Positions 26,829 through 34,687 of a stretch of 64,000 nucleotides of DNA are shown piece after piece. How positions within the stretch are numbered: the stretch's first letter is position 1; every line of letters begins with the position of its first letter. The translations under genes and the position numbers were made by a program. The notes beneath the pieces are model-generated. The model was not told the origin of the DNA. It did no database searches and saw only the letters and a list, made by a program, of their open reading frames with translations. Origin of the DNA: JBLHZY01 sp047631555 (lineage in GTDB: Bacteria > Pseudomonadota > Alphaproteobacteria > Rhodobacterales > Rhodobacteraceae); contig JBLHZY010000001.1 of assembly GCA_047631555.1 (NCBI GenBank), forward strand, positions 1-64,000. The letters run 5' to 3'.

Positions 26829-28175
26829 ATGCTCCATGACCCCATGACCAAATCGGAGCCCCCAAACAAGCGCAGCTTCGTCTTTTTACAAGGCCCAACC
26901 TCCGGCGTGATGCGCGATCTTGGGCGCGCCTTAGCCACGCACGGGCATGATGTTTTGAAGATCAATTTTTGCCCTGGAGACGCGTTGTTTTGGCGGGGCT
27001 ATGATACGCTCACCTATCGCGCAAAGCGAAAAGACTGGCCGGAGTTCTTGAGGCAGGTTCTTGTTGAGCGTAGCGCCACAGATATCGTTTATTTCGCCGA
27101 CCGTTTTCCCTATCATCGTTTGGCGCAGGATGTGGCGCGCGCGCTTGGTGTGCGGCCAATATCGTTAGAATACGGCTACTTACGGCCTGATTGGCTTATT
27201 CTCGAAGAGGGCGGCCAATCCACATTCTCGCATTTCCACAATTCAAGAGAGGCCATTCAAGCCGCAGCCAAAACCTTGCCAAAGATCGATATGACCCCGA
27301 AATTCGCGATCCCCGAAGGCGTCGAGGCCATTTGTGAGACCAGTTTTCATCTTTCAAACGCCTTTCTGGCGCCAATTTTTACCGCGAATTACGCACCCGA
27401 TCGGTATTACCCCGTGTTGCGCGAATACCTTTCTTATGCGCCGCGGATGATCCGCCGCGGCCTCAATGCCAAACGCGCCGCCAAAAGCATCAACGCGCTT
27501 CAAAACAGCAATAACCCCAAGTTTCTGATCCCTTTGCAGATGCAAAATGACTATCAGCTGCGCCACAACGCGCCGAGCCATTACCAAGACGGGTTCATTT
27601 CCGAAATCATGGAAAGCTTTAAGAACAATGCGCCGCGAGATGCCCAGCTCGTTTTCAAGCTGCATCCGATGGACAATGGGTTGGAGCGTTGGGATCGCCG
27701 TGTTTTGGAATTCGCAAAGGCATTTGGGCTGTCGGAGCGGGTTCATTTCTTGGATGGAGGCGATTTGGGCGCACTCTTTGCAATGTCTTCCGGCTGCGTC
27801 GTTATCAATTCCACGATGGGGTTGCGCGCACTCGGTCAATCGGTTCCGACCAAGGTTATGGGCGTCGCGGTTTACGATATTGAGGGGCTCACGGATCAAG
27901 CGTCACTCGACGAGTTTTGGCAAAATCCAACACCGCCGGAAGCCGCGTTCTTGGCTGATTTTCTTCGGGCAATTGCCTGTGGAATTCATGTGCGCGGCGC
28001 GATCTATGGGCGAAAAGGGCGCGCAGAATTTGTGAAAAATGCGCTGTCTCGACTGCAGGCGCCCCAGTTGCATCGCGCGGGTTTATACCTTCGCGTTCCG
28101 CCTCGATTATTCCGTGCAAAAGCGCTCGCAATTGAGGTGCCCTTCCTTTCTGATTGCCGGGAAAAACAAACGTGA
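26829..28175 (+). CDS. Capsule polysaccharide biosynthesis protein, KpsS/RkpJ-like
   Basis: About 448 residues. The N-terminal segment FVFLQGPTSGVMRDLGRAL and the following KINFCPGDALFW and EYGYLRPDWL blocks are the hallmark of KpsS (Capsule_synth family). KpsS and its partner KpsC are beta-Kdo transferases that start the poly-Kdo linker on the lipid anchor of ABC-exported capsules. No KpsC homologue lies in the window, so here it may act alone or on a different acceptor. The start is the ATG at 26829; the frame also opens at a TTG at 26787. Its TGA overlaps the GTG of the next SDR gene, so the two are coupled. Confidence 0.85.
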   Translation: MLHDPMTKSEPPNKRSFVFLQGPTSGVMRDLGRALATHGHDVLKINFCPGDALFWRGYDTLTYRAKRKDWPEFLRQVLVERSATDIVYFADRFPYHRLAQDVARALGVRPISLEYGYLRPDWLILEEGGQSTFSHFHNSREAIQAAAKTLPKIDMTPKFAIPEGVEAICETSFHLSNAFLAPIFTANYAPDRYYPVLREYLSYAPRMIRRGLNAKRAAKSINALQNSNNPKFLIPLQMQNDYQLRHNAPSHYQDGFISEIMESFKNNAPRDAQLVFKLHPMDNGLERWDRRVLEFAKAFGLSERVHFLDGGDLGALFAMSSGCVVINSTMGLRALGQSVPTKVMGVAVYDIEGLTDQASLDEFWQNPTPPEAAFLADFLRAIACGIHVRGAIYGRKGRAEFVKNALSRLQAPQLHRAGLYLRVPPRLFRAKALAIEVPFLSDCREKQT

Positions 28176-28960
28176 AGCAGCATATTGTCATAACGGGCGC
28201 CTCAAAAGGGCTTGGTGCAGCACTCGCCACAGGCTTTGCAGGCGAAGGTGTACACCTTTCTCTTTGCGCGCGAGACATCTCGAATGTTGAGGCTTTGACG
28301 AAAGTTCTAGAAGCAAAAGGAAGCACAGTAAATTGGGCCTCGATTGACCTAAGGATTGCTCAGCAAAGTATTGAATGGATTGACTTTATATCGAGGTCAT
28401 CGCCCATCGATATGCTGGTTTTGAATGCTGGAATATTTGACGGATCGCCAGCAGAGGGCCTGTTGGAAGACCCGCAGCGCGCGGCGGATATTGTATCGAC
28501 AAACCTTTTGGGATCGGTTGTTCCTGCCCTTCACTGTGCCCAAAAAATGCGTGATCAAGAGCGAGGGCATCTTGTGTTTATCAGCTCTTTGGCGGGTTTT
28601 GCCGCGCACGCCGATGCACCAACATATTCCGCGAGCAAAGCAGCCGTGAGCGTTTTTGCGCGCGCCCTTAGAGAAGAGCTTGCGCCAAGCCAAGTCGGTG
28701 TTAGCCTCTTTCATCCGGGCCATATCGACACGGCCCAAACTCAACAACACATCGGTGCGTTGCCCGGTCTTGTCTCTGTGGAAACGGCGGCAAAACGGAT
28801 CGTGGATGCGGTTCACCGTGGCCCGAGTGAAACCAGTTTTCCGATGAGATTTCGTCTGGGGCTGGCTGTGTTGAACCTTCTGCCGTGGCGGGTGCGCGCG
28901 CGGCTCAATCGAGCGTTTCGCTTTAAAGTGCGTCCGCCGTCCTCTCCAAATTCTGACTAA
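28172..28960 (+). CDS. SDR oxidoreductase, RkpH / 3-ketosphinganine reductase-like
   Basis: About 262 residues. Rossmann motif TGASKGLG near the N-terminus, LVLNAGI, the catalytic Ser in FISSLAG and YSASK. The C-terminus holds a hydrophobic, then basic segment (LGLAVLNLLPWRVRARL) that may tether it to the membrane, as in 3-ketodihydrosphingosine reductases. The start is a GTG overlapping the KpsS stop. In rhizobial rkp loci an SDR (RkpH) accompanies the RkpA/RkpG pair. A natural role is reduction of the 2-amino-3-ketone made by the PKS and oxoamine synthase to an amino alcohol; this is inference from family and context. Its 3' end overlaps that of the opposing UXS gene by 38 bp. Confidence 0.8.
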   Translation: MKQHIVITGASKGLGAALATGFAGEGVHLSLCARDISNVEALTKVLEAKGSTVNWASIDLRIAQQSIEWIDFISRSSPIDMLVLNAGIFDGSPAEGLLEDPQRAADIVSTNLLGSVVPALHCAQKMRDQERGHLVFISSLAGFAAHADAPTYSASKAAVSVFARALREELAPSQVGVSLFHPGHIDTAQTQQHIGALPGLVSVETAAKRIVDAVHRGPSETSFPMRFRLGLAVLNLLPWRVRARLNRAFRFKVRPPSSPNSD

Positions 28961-29924
28961 GCCGCTCCCCGTCGGCAAGCCTCGATCTGAAGTCTTCAAT
29001 GACCCGCGCCAGCCCTTCATGAACCCCAATCTTTGGCGACCACCCAAGAATATCGCGCGCTTTGGAAATATCGGGACGGCGTTTCTTTGGGTCGTGTTGC
29101 GGCAAGGGGCCAAAATTCAAAGGCGCATCGATATCGGCCACTCTCAGGATCATTTCCGCGATTTCGCGCACGGTATGCTCGGTCGGATTGCCCAAATTAA
29201 TCGTTTCGCCCCGCGCCTCCGGGGCGAGGGCCAACGCAATGAGCCCAAGCACGAGATCATCAACGTAGCAAAGGGATCGCGTTTGCGATCCGTCGCCAAA
29301 AACAGTCAGCGGCGTGCCATTTAGGGCTTGGATCGCAAAGTTTGAAACGGCGCGGCCATCGTCAAAGGCCATGCCTGGGCCATAGGTGTTGAAAATCCGC
29401 GCGATCCGCAAATCTAGTCCCTGAATGCGTGCAAGATCGCTCAAATAGGTCTCGGCGGCGCGCTTGCCTTCGTCGTAACACGCACGCTTGCCTTGAGGGC
29501 TGACATTGCCCCAGTAGCTTTCTGTTTGCGGGTGGACCTCTGGGTCGCCGTAAACTTCGCTCGTTGAGGCTTGGACGAAAACAAGCCCGTTGCGAACGGC
29601 CATCTCCCCCAAATGCATCGCGCCGAGTACGGATGCTTTCCATGCCTGTTGCGGATCTTTTTGGTAGTGCTTAGGGGATGCAGGGCAGGCCAGGTTGAAT
29701 AGAATATCGCCAGTTATATCAATGGGGTGAATGATGTCATGCTGGATAAATGTAGCGGTTCCGGCCGGGCTTGCAAGGCGGGTCTGTGCACCGGGACAAC
29801 TTGTTGATAGGTTGTCGATGACGGTAACTTGCGCGCCCAATCGCAGCAGAGCTCTTGTGAGGTGCATGCCGACAAAACCAGCGCCGCCAGTCACAATACA
29901 GGTTTTCCCATGCAAGGTTTTCAT
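28923..29924 (-). CDS. UDP-glucuronate decarboxylase / UDP-xylose synthase (UXS)
   Basis: About 333 residues of an extended SDR. NAD-binding TGGAGFVG (residues 12-19), the UXS-type NLACPASPKHYQ segment, Thr/Ser in ASTSEVYG, and the YxxxK pair in YDEGKR, all features that separate UXS from general epimerases. It converts UDP-glucuronate to UDP-xylose. The ATG at 29924 overlaps the stop of the GT90 gene (ATGA), so the enzyme is co-translated with a probable user of UDP-xylose. An upstream start at 29984 is unlikely because it lies inside GT90. Confidence 0.88.
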   Translation of the reverse strand: MKTLHGKTCIVTGGAGFVGMHLTRALLRLGAQVTVIDNLSTSCPGAQTRLASPAGTATFIQHDIIHPIDITGDILFNLACPASPKHYQKDPQQAWKASVLGAMHLGEMAVRNGLVFVQASTSEVYGDPEVHPQTESYWGNVSPQGKRACYDEGKRAAETYLSDLARIQGLDLRIARIFNTYGPGMAFDDGRAVSNFAIQALNGTPLTVFGDGSQTRSLCYVDDLVLGLIALALAPEARGETINLGNPTEHTVREIAEMILRVADIDAPLNFGPLPQHDPKKRRPDISKARDILGWSPKIGVHEGLARVIEDFRSRLADGERLSQNLERTADAL

Positions 29925-30958
29925 TTCCGTTTTCCTGCCAAATTGCGAAGGTTTTGCGCGGTTTCTTGGGCAACGGCGTCCCAAGTGAGGCTTTCGGCAA
30001 GCGCTTTGCCTTCTTGAGCGATCTCTTGAGCGCGCTCGTCATTGTTGAGAACCCAGTCGATTTTTTCATGAAGGTCTGACAGGTCCTTTTTGATCGGCAC
30101 ATAGTTTTTAAATGGCTGCAGGCGATCATAATACCATTGACGAAATCCGGCCTGACTTTCGACTTTTAGAACACAGTTTCCCATCAAAAAACGATGAAAA
30201 ATATTGTCCCATGTGTTGCTAAATCCATCAATATCGACGGCAAATTTTGATCCAATCCACGTTGTTGTCTTGATCACATCGGTCAAATAACCGGCCTCGC
30301 TTAGGATGTGCTCTTCAATTGGGGTTATGGCCGAAACAAAGCGAAAATCCAACCTTGATCCCCTTGCATGCATCGCAGCTCGAAGCCGTTGGCGCACGAG
30401 GGGATTGTCTTTTTGCATCGGATCCAGAGAAAAAAGTCCAACGCCCGTGAGCCGTCCGCGCCAAACCAAATCTGAGTTGCGCGCGGCCCATGGGACATCG
30501 TTGTTTCTCACCCAGGCGCGCATTTTTTCATACCCGAGATCGCGAAAGAAATAGTAATCAGGGACAAGTTGCATCGCTGGATCACAGGACGAGAATGCGC
30601 ACTGCGCAAGGGAGGGGAGTGGGCCGTCTGAGAGGTGAAAGCATATTTCCGTTGCCTCGGGGCCAGCAAGAAACATCCAGCCAATGGCCGTCGGTGCGCG
30701 TTCTTCGATGAGCCGCATGCGACCGTCGTTTTTATTAAGGTTCGGTACGTGCAGAAGGAAGTTTTTTCCGCGTCTCTCAACCCTCACATCAAGGCTTGGG
30801 ATGGCGGTCTTATCGACTTTTACAATAACTTCCCCGTGAAACCCTGTTGCCAGCTTTACCTTCTCTGCGAGTTGGTTTTGCAACTTCGCAATCGTGTTAT
30901 CCGGCTGTTCGTTCGGGATTGGTTTTCGAGGTTTCCAGAGATTTTGAAAGGCGCGCAT
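29921..30958 (-). CDS. GT90 (CAP10-like) glycosyltransferase, candidate xylosyltransferase
   Basis: A 345-residue protein. The blocks VPDYYFFRDLGYEKM, LVWRGRLTGVG and FAVDIDGFSNTWDNIFHRF, plus VLKVES, are typical of the GT90 (Glyco_transf_90, CAP10/POGLUT) family, whose characterised members use UDP-xylose or UDP-glucose. The ATGA overlap with a UDP-xylose synthase makes xylose the favoured donor. No signal peptide is evident, so it acts on the cytosolic side, consistent with assembly before ABC export. It is the first gene of a two-gene leftward operon at the right end of the capsule locus. Confidence 0.8.
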   Translation of the reverse strand: MRAFQNLWKPRKPIPNEQPDNTIAKLQNQLAEKVKLATGFHGEVIVKVDKTAIPSLDVRVERRGKNFLLHVPNLNKNDGRMRLIEERAPTAIGWMFLAGPEATEICFHLSDGPLPSLAQCAFSSCDPAMQLVPDYYFFRDLGYEKMRAWVRNNDVPWAARNSDLVWRGRLTGVGLFSLDPMQKDNPLVRQRLRAAMHARGSRLDFRFVSAITPIEEHILSEAGYLTDVIKTTTWIGSKFAVDIDGFSNTWDNIFHRFLMGNCVLKVESQAGFRQWYYDRLQPFKNYVPIKKDLSDLHEKIDWVLNNDERAQEIAQEGKALAESLTWDAVAQETAQNLRNLAGKRK

Positions 30959-31140
30959 ATGGAGGGCTTTCTAGGCATTCAGATGTTTTTGTCTATCACA
31001 GTCGGCGCGGTCTTTCGAGCGTTCCGTCGTTGGACTCACTTTTTGGCACGGTCAGTGAGTTTTGGACAAAAGTTTGGGTACTGTCAGACGATTAAGTCGA
31101 GCCTCAGTTCGGCCGATGAAGGCACCTTTTCCAGAGGTTT
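30959..31140. other. Gene-free stretch upstream of GT90
   Basis: No credible coding region. It probably contains the GT90-UXS promoter (leftward) and eroded sequence of the integrase relic that follows. Confidence 0.4.
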
Positions 31141-31326
31141 GTGTCGATGGGTACACTCGGTATAGCTGCGACAAGATTGCTGAACGCAGATTGGTCTTTG
31201 CGCCAAATAGCAGTCTTGATGGGGTGGTCCGTGCGCTACGCCGCACAGGCTGGCCCTGACGAAAGCGATGCAGTTTTGCACAAGCTCAATCGGGCAAAAT
31301 CACTGCCTCAAGACACGAAAATGTAA
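31120..31326 (+). pseudogene. Relic of a tyrosine recombinase (C-terminal part)
   Basis: The frame reads MGTLGIAATRLLNADWSL, RQIAVLMGWSVRYAAQ and then PDESDAVLHKLNRAK. This strongly resembles the tail of phage-type integrases around helix QIAxxMGW and the DESDAVL end. The expected HxLR box just before it is lost (replaced by FVSM), the segment that should hold the Tyr nucleophile is deleted between AAQ and PDES, and a stop interrupts the frame at 31117. It ends 48 nt before the left 58-bp repeat, matching the resident integrase, which ends 47 nt before the right repeat. This points to an older element in the same tRNA. Confidence 0.6.
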
Positions 31327-31374
31327 ACGCCCCTGTAAGCGGTGGGCCCCAAGCATGGGAAGGAGTCACGCAAG

Positions 31375-31432
31375 CCATTGAAAGTAAATGGAGGCGAGTA
31401 GGAGAATCGAACTCCTGTACACGGATTTGCAA
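31375..31432. repeat. Left attachment site (attL): 58-bp direct repeat of the tRNA-Cys 3' end
   Basis: The 58 bases are identical to 36837-36894. They contain the last 44 nt of tRNA-Cys (from the anticodon loop to the encoded CCA, on the minus strand) plus 14 bp of 3' flank, and diverge exactly after the anticodon loop. This is the classic product of tyrosine-recombinase integration in a tRNA gene. Confidence 0.93.
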
Positions 31433-31789
31433 GACTAAGCATGCCTTTGAATTTATTTGCATAAATGTCTAGATATGTACCAGATATGCACGGAACATTG
31501 CGTGAATGTTTAGGCGCGTAAAGTCGTAGACTGGCTACTTTGTCACGTGCGGGAACGTCTAAGAAAATGGGGACTTCCGGCCCTTTGCGGACATCTGCCC
31601 TACCTTCGAGATGCTGCGGTCGCAGCCCGCATTGCCGACATTCGCTGAAGGTGCAAAGTGGAGACGTTGGCGAACTGGTAGTGTGCGGACAAAGTTATAG
31701 GCGTAACCATAGGAGCAAACGATTTGGGTTGCGTCGATTGTCATATGACCTAGCTTGGACGCTATTGATTTGCTAAAGAAATTCATGGA
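31433..31789. other. Gene-free left end of the tRNA-Cys island
   Basis: Short frames exist on both strands, but none has a recognisable product or a good ribosome-binding site. It may contain decayed sequence. The DUF4123 frame opens at 31769 just after a stop. Confidence 0.4.
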
Positions 31790-32497
31790 TTGCCAGCATT
31801 GACCGTAGACACCAATTTTGAAGATAACTGGATACAGCAGCACAGCGGCTTGAAAACATCGTCAGAGCCTCATTTGAAAATTGAGACTATCGAAGAGGTT
31901 GAGCCGTTGGATACGCAGTTTGGCGTTGCGGCTCCCAAGACGGTGCCAGATGCGCTCTACGGAGCCCTGTTTGGGCAGCCCGAGCCGAAAGAAATCGAAC
32001 GATCTGAAGTTGCAGGTGAACATGAGACCGTGCGCCCCGTTCACACCTACGCGATCCTTGACGCGGCTAAGGCTCCCGGGTTGCCGGAACTGTTGGCGGC
32101 GTCAGAGCTTGAGCATCGGTGTTTGTTCAAAGGTGATGCGTACGAAGAACTAAAGGATGTCGCTCCATGGATCGTCTGCTTGAATGAGGGTAGCAGTATT
32201 ACCCGCAACCTGTTTACCCGTTCAGATGCAGGATGGCACATGTGGGACAGGCAGCCGGGAATCTATTTGCGGTCACACGGGACTCTCGACGACATGTGGA
32301 GGCATTTTAGGAAATTTACTAGGGTGCAAGATGAGAATGGAGGTTGGTTTTATTGGCGGTTTTGGGAAGCCGAGTATCTGGCACCTATTTTACAAGCGGC
32401 AGACCCAGCAATGTGTCGAAGGTTCTTTATGGACGGGAACGTCAAATCCCTGCACACCATACCAGCTGCGACAAGGATGGTTTCACTGAGCTTGTGA
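31790..32497 (+). CDS. DUF4123 domain protein (T6SS effector adaptor-type), possibly truncated
   Basis: About 235 residues. The segment from about 85 on (YAILDAAKAPGLPELL, HRCLFKGDAYEEL, VAPWIVCLNEGSSI, then WRHFRKFTRVQDENGGWFYW and RFWEAEYLAPIL) matches DUF4123, the family of adaptors/chaperones that load type VI secretion effectors onto VgrG. DUF4123 proteins are often about 280-300 residues and usually sit between vgrG and an effector gene. Here no VgrG is present and the frame has only TTG starts (31790 or 31799), so the 5' end may be lost. The C-terminus after residue about 215 also looks unrelated. It converges with the candidate effector operon. Confidence 0.6.
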   Translation: MPALTVDTNFEDNWIQQHSGLKTSSEPHLKIETIEEVEPLDTQFGVAAPKTVPDALYGALFGQPEPKEIERSEVAGEHETVRPVHTYAILDAAKAPGLPELLAASELEHRCLFKGDAYEELKDVAPWIVCLNEGSSITRNLFTRSDAGWHMWDRQPGIYLRSHGTLDDMWRHFRKFTRVQDENGGWFYWRFWEAEYLAPILQAADPAMCRRFFMDGNVKSLHTIPAATRMVSLSL

Positions 32498-32547
32498 GCC
32501 CACAATGGGTTCGGTCGTGGCAATAGTCGTTGCCTCCGAGCAGGAGG

Positions 32548-33198
32548 TTAAAACGGATCAGAATACAGGCGTGGGTTTTGATACCATTCCGGGAGCTGGT
32601 GAAGTGGGGTGTCTATACGCACAGCGTACCGGCCTAGAACGTCTTCGCGCACGAATGGATAAAGCTCCACAGTCGCTTCGGACGCAGAGTAAATTGGCCC
32701 GGGAGCTTCCCCAAACACACGGTGAATCACGCGGGCTTTCGGGTCAAAAATTATGAACTGAAAGCTACCGAATGACATCTGGGCTTCTGGGTCGATCGTT
32801 TCTTCATATGATCGAACCGTTGCCCCCTGAATACTCTTTTCGCAATATTGAATGTCGCGCAAAATGATAGATTCCAAAAATTCGCCCTTGTAGATGACCC
32901 TGTCATTCCGCGCCCCGTCCTCGATGATCAAAGTGAGTGGGTTGCCGTCATGGGTTGGCATATTGAGAAACCGAACTTTATGGTCAGTCCGCCCCAAGGT
33001 GCCTTGCGCGCAGTCGAACGGATAGTCCGTATTTACTGCGGCGTTGATCCGGGTCATCCAGCTTTCGGATGCGACCTCCCATCGAAATTCACGCATAATT
33101 TCAAACCTCCAAAAATAGTAAGCCCATCCTAAGAAGGCCAAGAGAATGGCGACAAGGCAAACCGAGATAACCTTGATGTGTTTCTTGCCTGATGTCAT
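32548..33198 (-). CDS. Unknown membrane-anchored protein, candidate immunity protein
   Basis: 216 residues with a single N-terminal hydrophobic helix (about 9-30, VISVCLVAILLAFLGWAYY) and a polar domain of about 185 residues that should face the periplasm. Two Cys (in FDCAQG and YCEKS) could pair there. I recognise no family. The ATG overlaps the stop of the upstream peptidase-like gene (ATGA), so it is made together with it. That pairing and the DUF4123 gene nearby suggest an immunity or accessory role for a secreted toxin; this is inference. Confidence 0.55.
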   Translation of the reverse strand: MTSGKKHIKVISVCLVAILLAFLGWAYYFWRFEIMREFRWEVASESWMTRINAAVNTDYPFDCAQGTLGRTDHKVRFLNMPTHDGNPLTLIIEDGARNDRVIYKGEFLESIILRDIQYCEKSIQGATVRSYEETIDPEAQMSFGSFQFIIFDPKARVIHRVFGEAPGPIYSASEATVELYPFVREDVLGRYAVRIDTPLHQLPEWYQNPRLYSDPF

Positions 33199-34115
33199 GG
33201 GGCCGCCGCCGTAAATTCTTGCACAGTATTGCTTAGGCCGCCCGGCGTACTTGCGCCCACGATCTCACCTTTGGAGCCGTTGGTATTCCATAGCACCAAA
33301 CCGGCCTTTTCCTCGTGAAAGGGGCTGAGCCGATTGAAGGCTTCTCCGAAAAAATTTGATGTGCGTCCGCTGCTGTTGGAATCCGCCAAATCCACGAAAG
33401 CTGATCGGAAGCCGGTATCGCCCCTGTCATTAAAAATCCCGCCATAATAGGTTCGCGTAAGCCATGCCAATACGTCACGCTGCGTGTGATCCGCGAGCTT
33501 TTGGGCAAGACTGTTCTCCGGGCGAGCAAGTGCGGCATCTGAGTATGTAAAACCGGGGAGGTCACTTCTTCTTCGTGTGTCCCCATTGCCGGTTCGGCAT
33601 GCATATGACCAAATTCTGCACTCGGGGCTGAGATGATCAACAGACAATTGAGAGTAGTTATTTCCGTTGAGCGATTGGGTGCTCGAATTTGAACCATAGA
33701 ACCCGAAGCTTACGTCGTCTCGAATTCCGTGAGCATAGATGTCCACTCGTTCGATTTTCACACCATCGCATCCGCTTTTTTCAACAATGCCAGTGTCAAA
33801 GAAATCAAACACATCATCTATGCTCGAACATTCGACGTATTGGACGTTATTTCGCCAAGTTGCGTTTGCTGTATCTTTCGCCGCGTTGACCGCGGTCACG
33901 CAATCTGAACTGTAACCGTCTGAAAAGTGTAAAACAAAAAAGTGGTTTGGAAGCCGGACCAGACCTTGGTTCAACATTTTGCGCACTGCTGGTGCCCAAA
34001 ACATCATCTTGTTGCCATAGGTGTTATAGTACTGTTCGGTCCCAACGATCACGACGTATGCTGACGTGCAGCAGGCTTGGCTAACCTGATCAATTTCCAT
34101 GTCAGCTTCAGCCAT
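33195..34115 (-). CDS. Protein with possible caspase-clan His/Cys dyad, candidate secreted effector
   Basis: 306 residues, no signal peptide or membrane helix. After a first strand (YVVIVGTEQYY) the central region has VDIYAHGIRDDVSFGF (His129) and CRIWSYACRTGNG (Cys173), spaced 44 residues apart. This His-Gly then beta-strand-Cys order resembles clan CD cysteine peptidases (caspase, C11, DUF4347-type). I do not recognise the exact family. The start codon overlaps the end of the upstream gene by 8 nt, and its stop overlaps the next start. A DUF4123 gene on the same small island makes a type VI effector plausible. An alternative start is the ATG at 34100. Confidence 0.5.
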   Translation of the reverse strand: MAEADMEIDQVSQACCTSAYVVIVGTEQYYNTYGNKMMFWAPAVRKMLNQGLVRLPNHFFVLHFSDGYSSDCVTAVNAAKDTANATWRNNVQYVECSSIDDVFDFFDTGIVEKSGCDGVKIERVDIYAHGIRDDVSFGFYGSNSSTQSLNGNNYSQLSVDHLSPECRIWSYACRTGNGDTRRRSDLPGFTYSDAALARPENSLAQKLADHTQRDVLAWLTRTYYGGIFNDRGDTGFRSAFVDLADSNSSGRTSNFFGEAFNRLSPFHEEKAGLVLWNTNGSKGEIVGASTPGGLSNTVQEFTAAAP

Positions 34116-34449
34116 TTTGAGTCTTCGCCAAGTAATCTAGCGCGGCCTTTTTTGCTTTGCGTCCCTTATTTACTTGCCCGCGCATGTCTTTGACATGCGT
34201 GTACATCGTCTCGGGCGAGCATTCAGCGAGATGGCAAGCTAAGGCAAAATCTGTAAAAGCATCGATACGTTTAAGGCCAATCTGACAGCAAAAATCCCAG
34301 TACGACTGCAATGTATCTTTATGTATGCCCGGCCTTGCGGGAACAATTTCGCGGCTAGATGCGTCAATCTGGATACGTATCTGTGAGAGACGCTCTGCAA
34401 TCGAGAACGGAGCGGCAGCCGCTTGTATTGCCTCACGTGTGAATTTCAT
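34108..34449 (-). CDS. Unknown 113-residue protein of the island operon
   Basis: The start at 34449 has an excellent GGGAGGA ribosome-binding site and lies inside the end of the preceding gene (17-bp overlap). The protein is helical and polar, with a basic C-terminus (NKGRKAKKAALDYL) and no membrane segment. I recognise no family. A role as a partner or chaperone of the downstream peptidase-like protein would fit the tight coupling but is unproven. Confidence 0.5.
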   Translation of the reverse strand: MKFTREAIQAAAAPFSIAERLSQIRIQIDASSREIVPARPGIHKDTLQSYWDFCCQIGLKRIDAFTDFALACHLAECSPETMYTHVKDMRGQVNKGRKAKKAALDYLAKTQNG

Positions 34450-34663
34450 CAGATCCTCCCATCGACGGCAATACATTTACCAATGGCAGTGCATAGTCGG
34501 CAGGAAGTATAAGCGTTAGCATCTGATCCAAGATGGAATCGCCTGTGATACCTGCGCATTCGAGGTCAATATGAGATGTCTCAGTCGACGTTTCGGACCC
34601 GTCTAAGGTGACTTCGAAGGACGTGCTGACGTTACTTGCGTCTTTCATTTGTGCTCTTGCCAT
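34433..34663 (-). CDS. Unknown small acidic protein, first gene of the island operon
   Basis: 76 residues from the ATG at 34663 (longer in-frame starts at 34672 and 34687). The first half is Ser/Thr-rich and acidic (TLDGSETSTETSHIDLE), the second half hydrophobic. Support comes from the 17-bp overlap with the next well-initiated gene. No family recognised. Confidence 0.42.
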   Translation of the reverse strand: MARAQMKDASNVSTSFEVTLDGSETSTETSHIDLECAGITGDSILDQMLTLILPADYALPLVNVLPSMGGSDEIHT

Positions 34664-34687
34664 TAAGCTCATCAAAAAGACTTTCAA

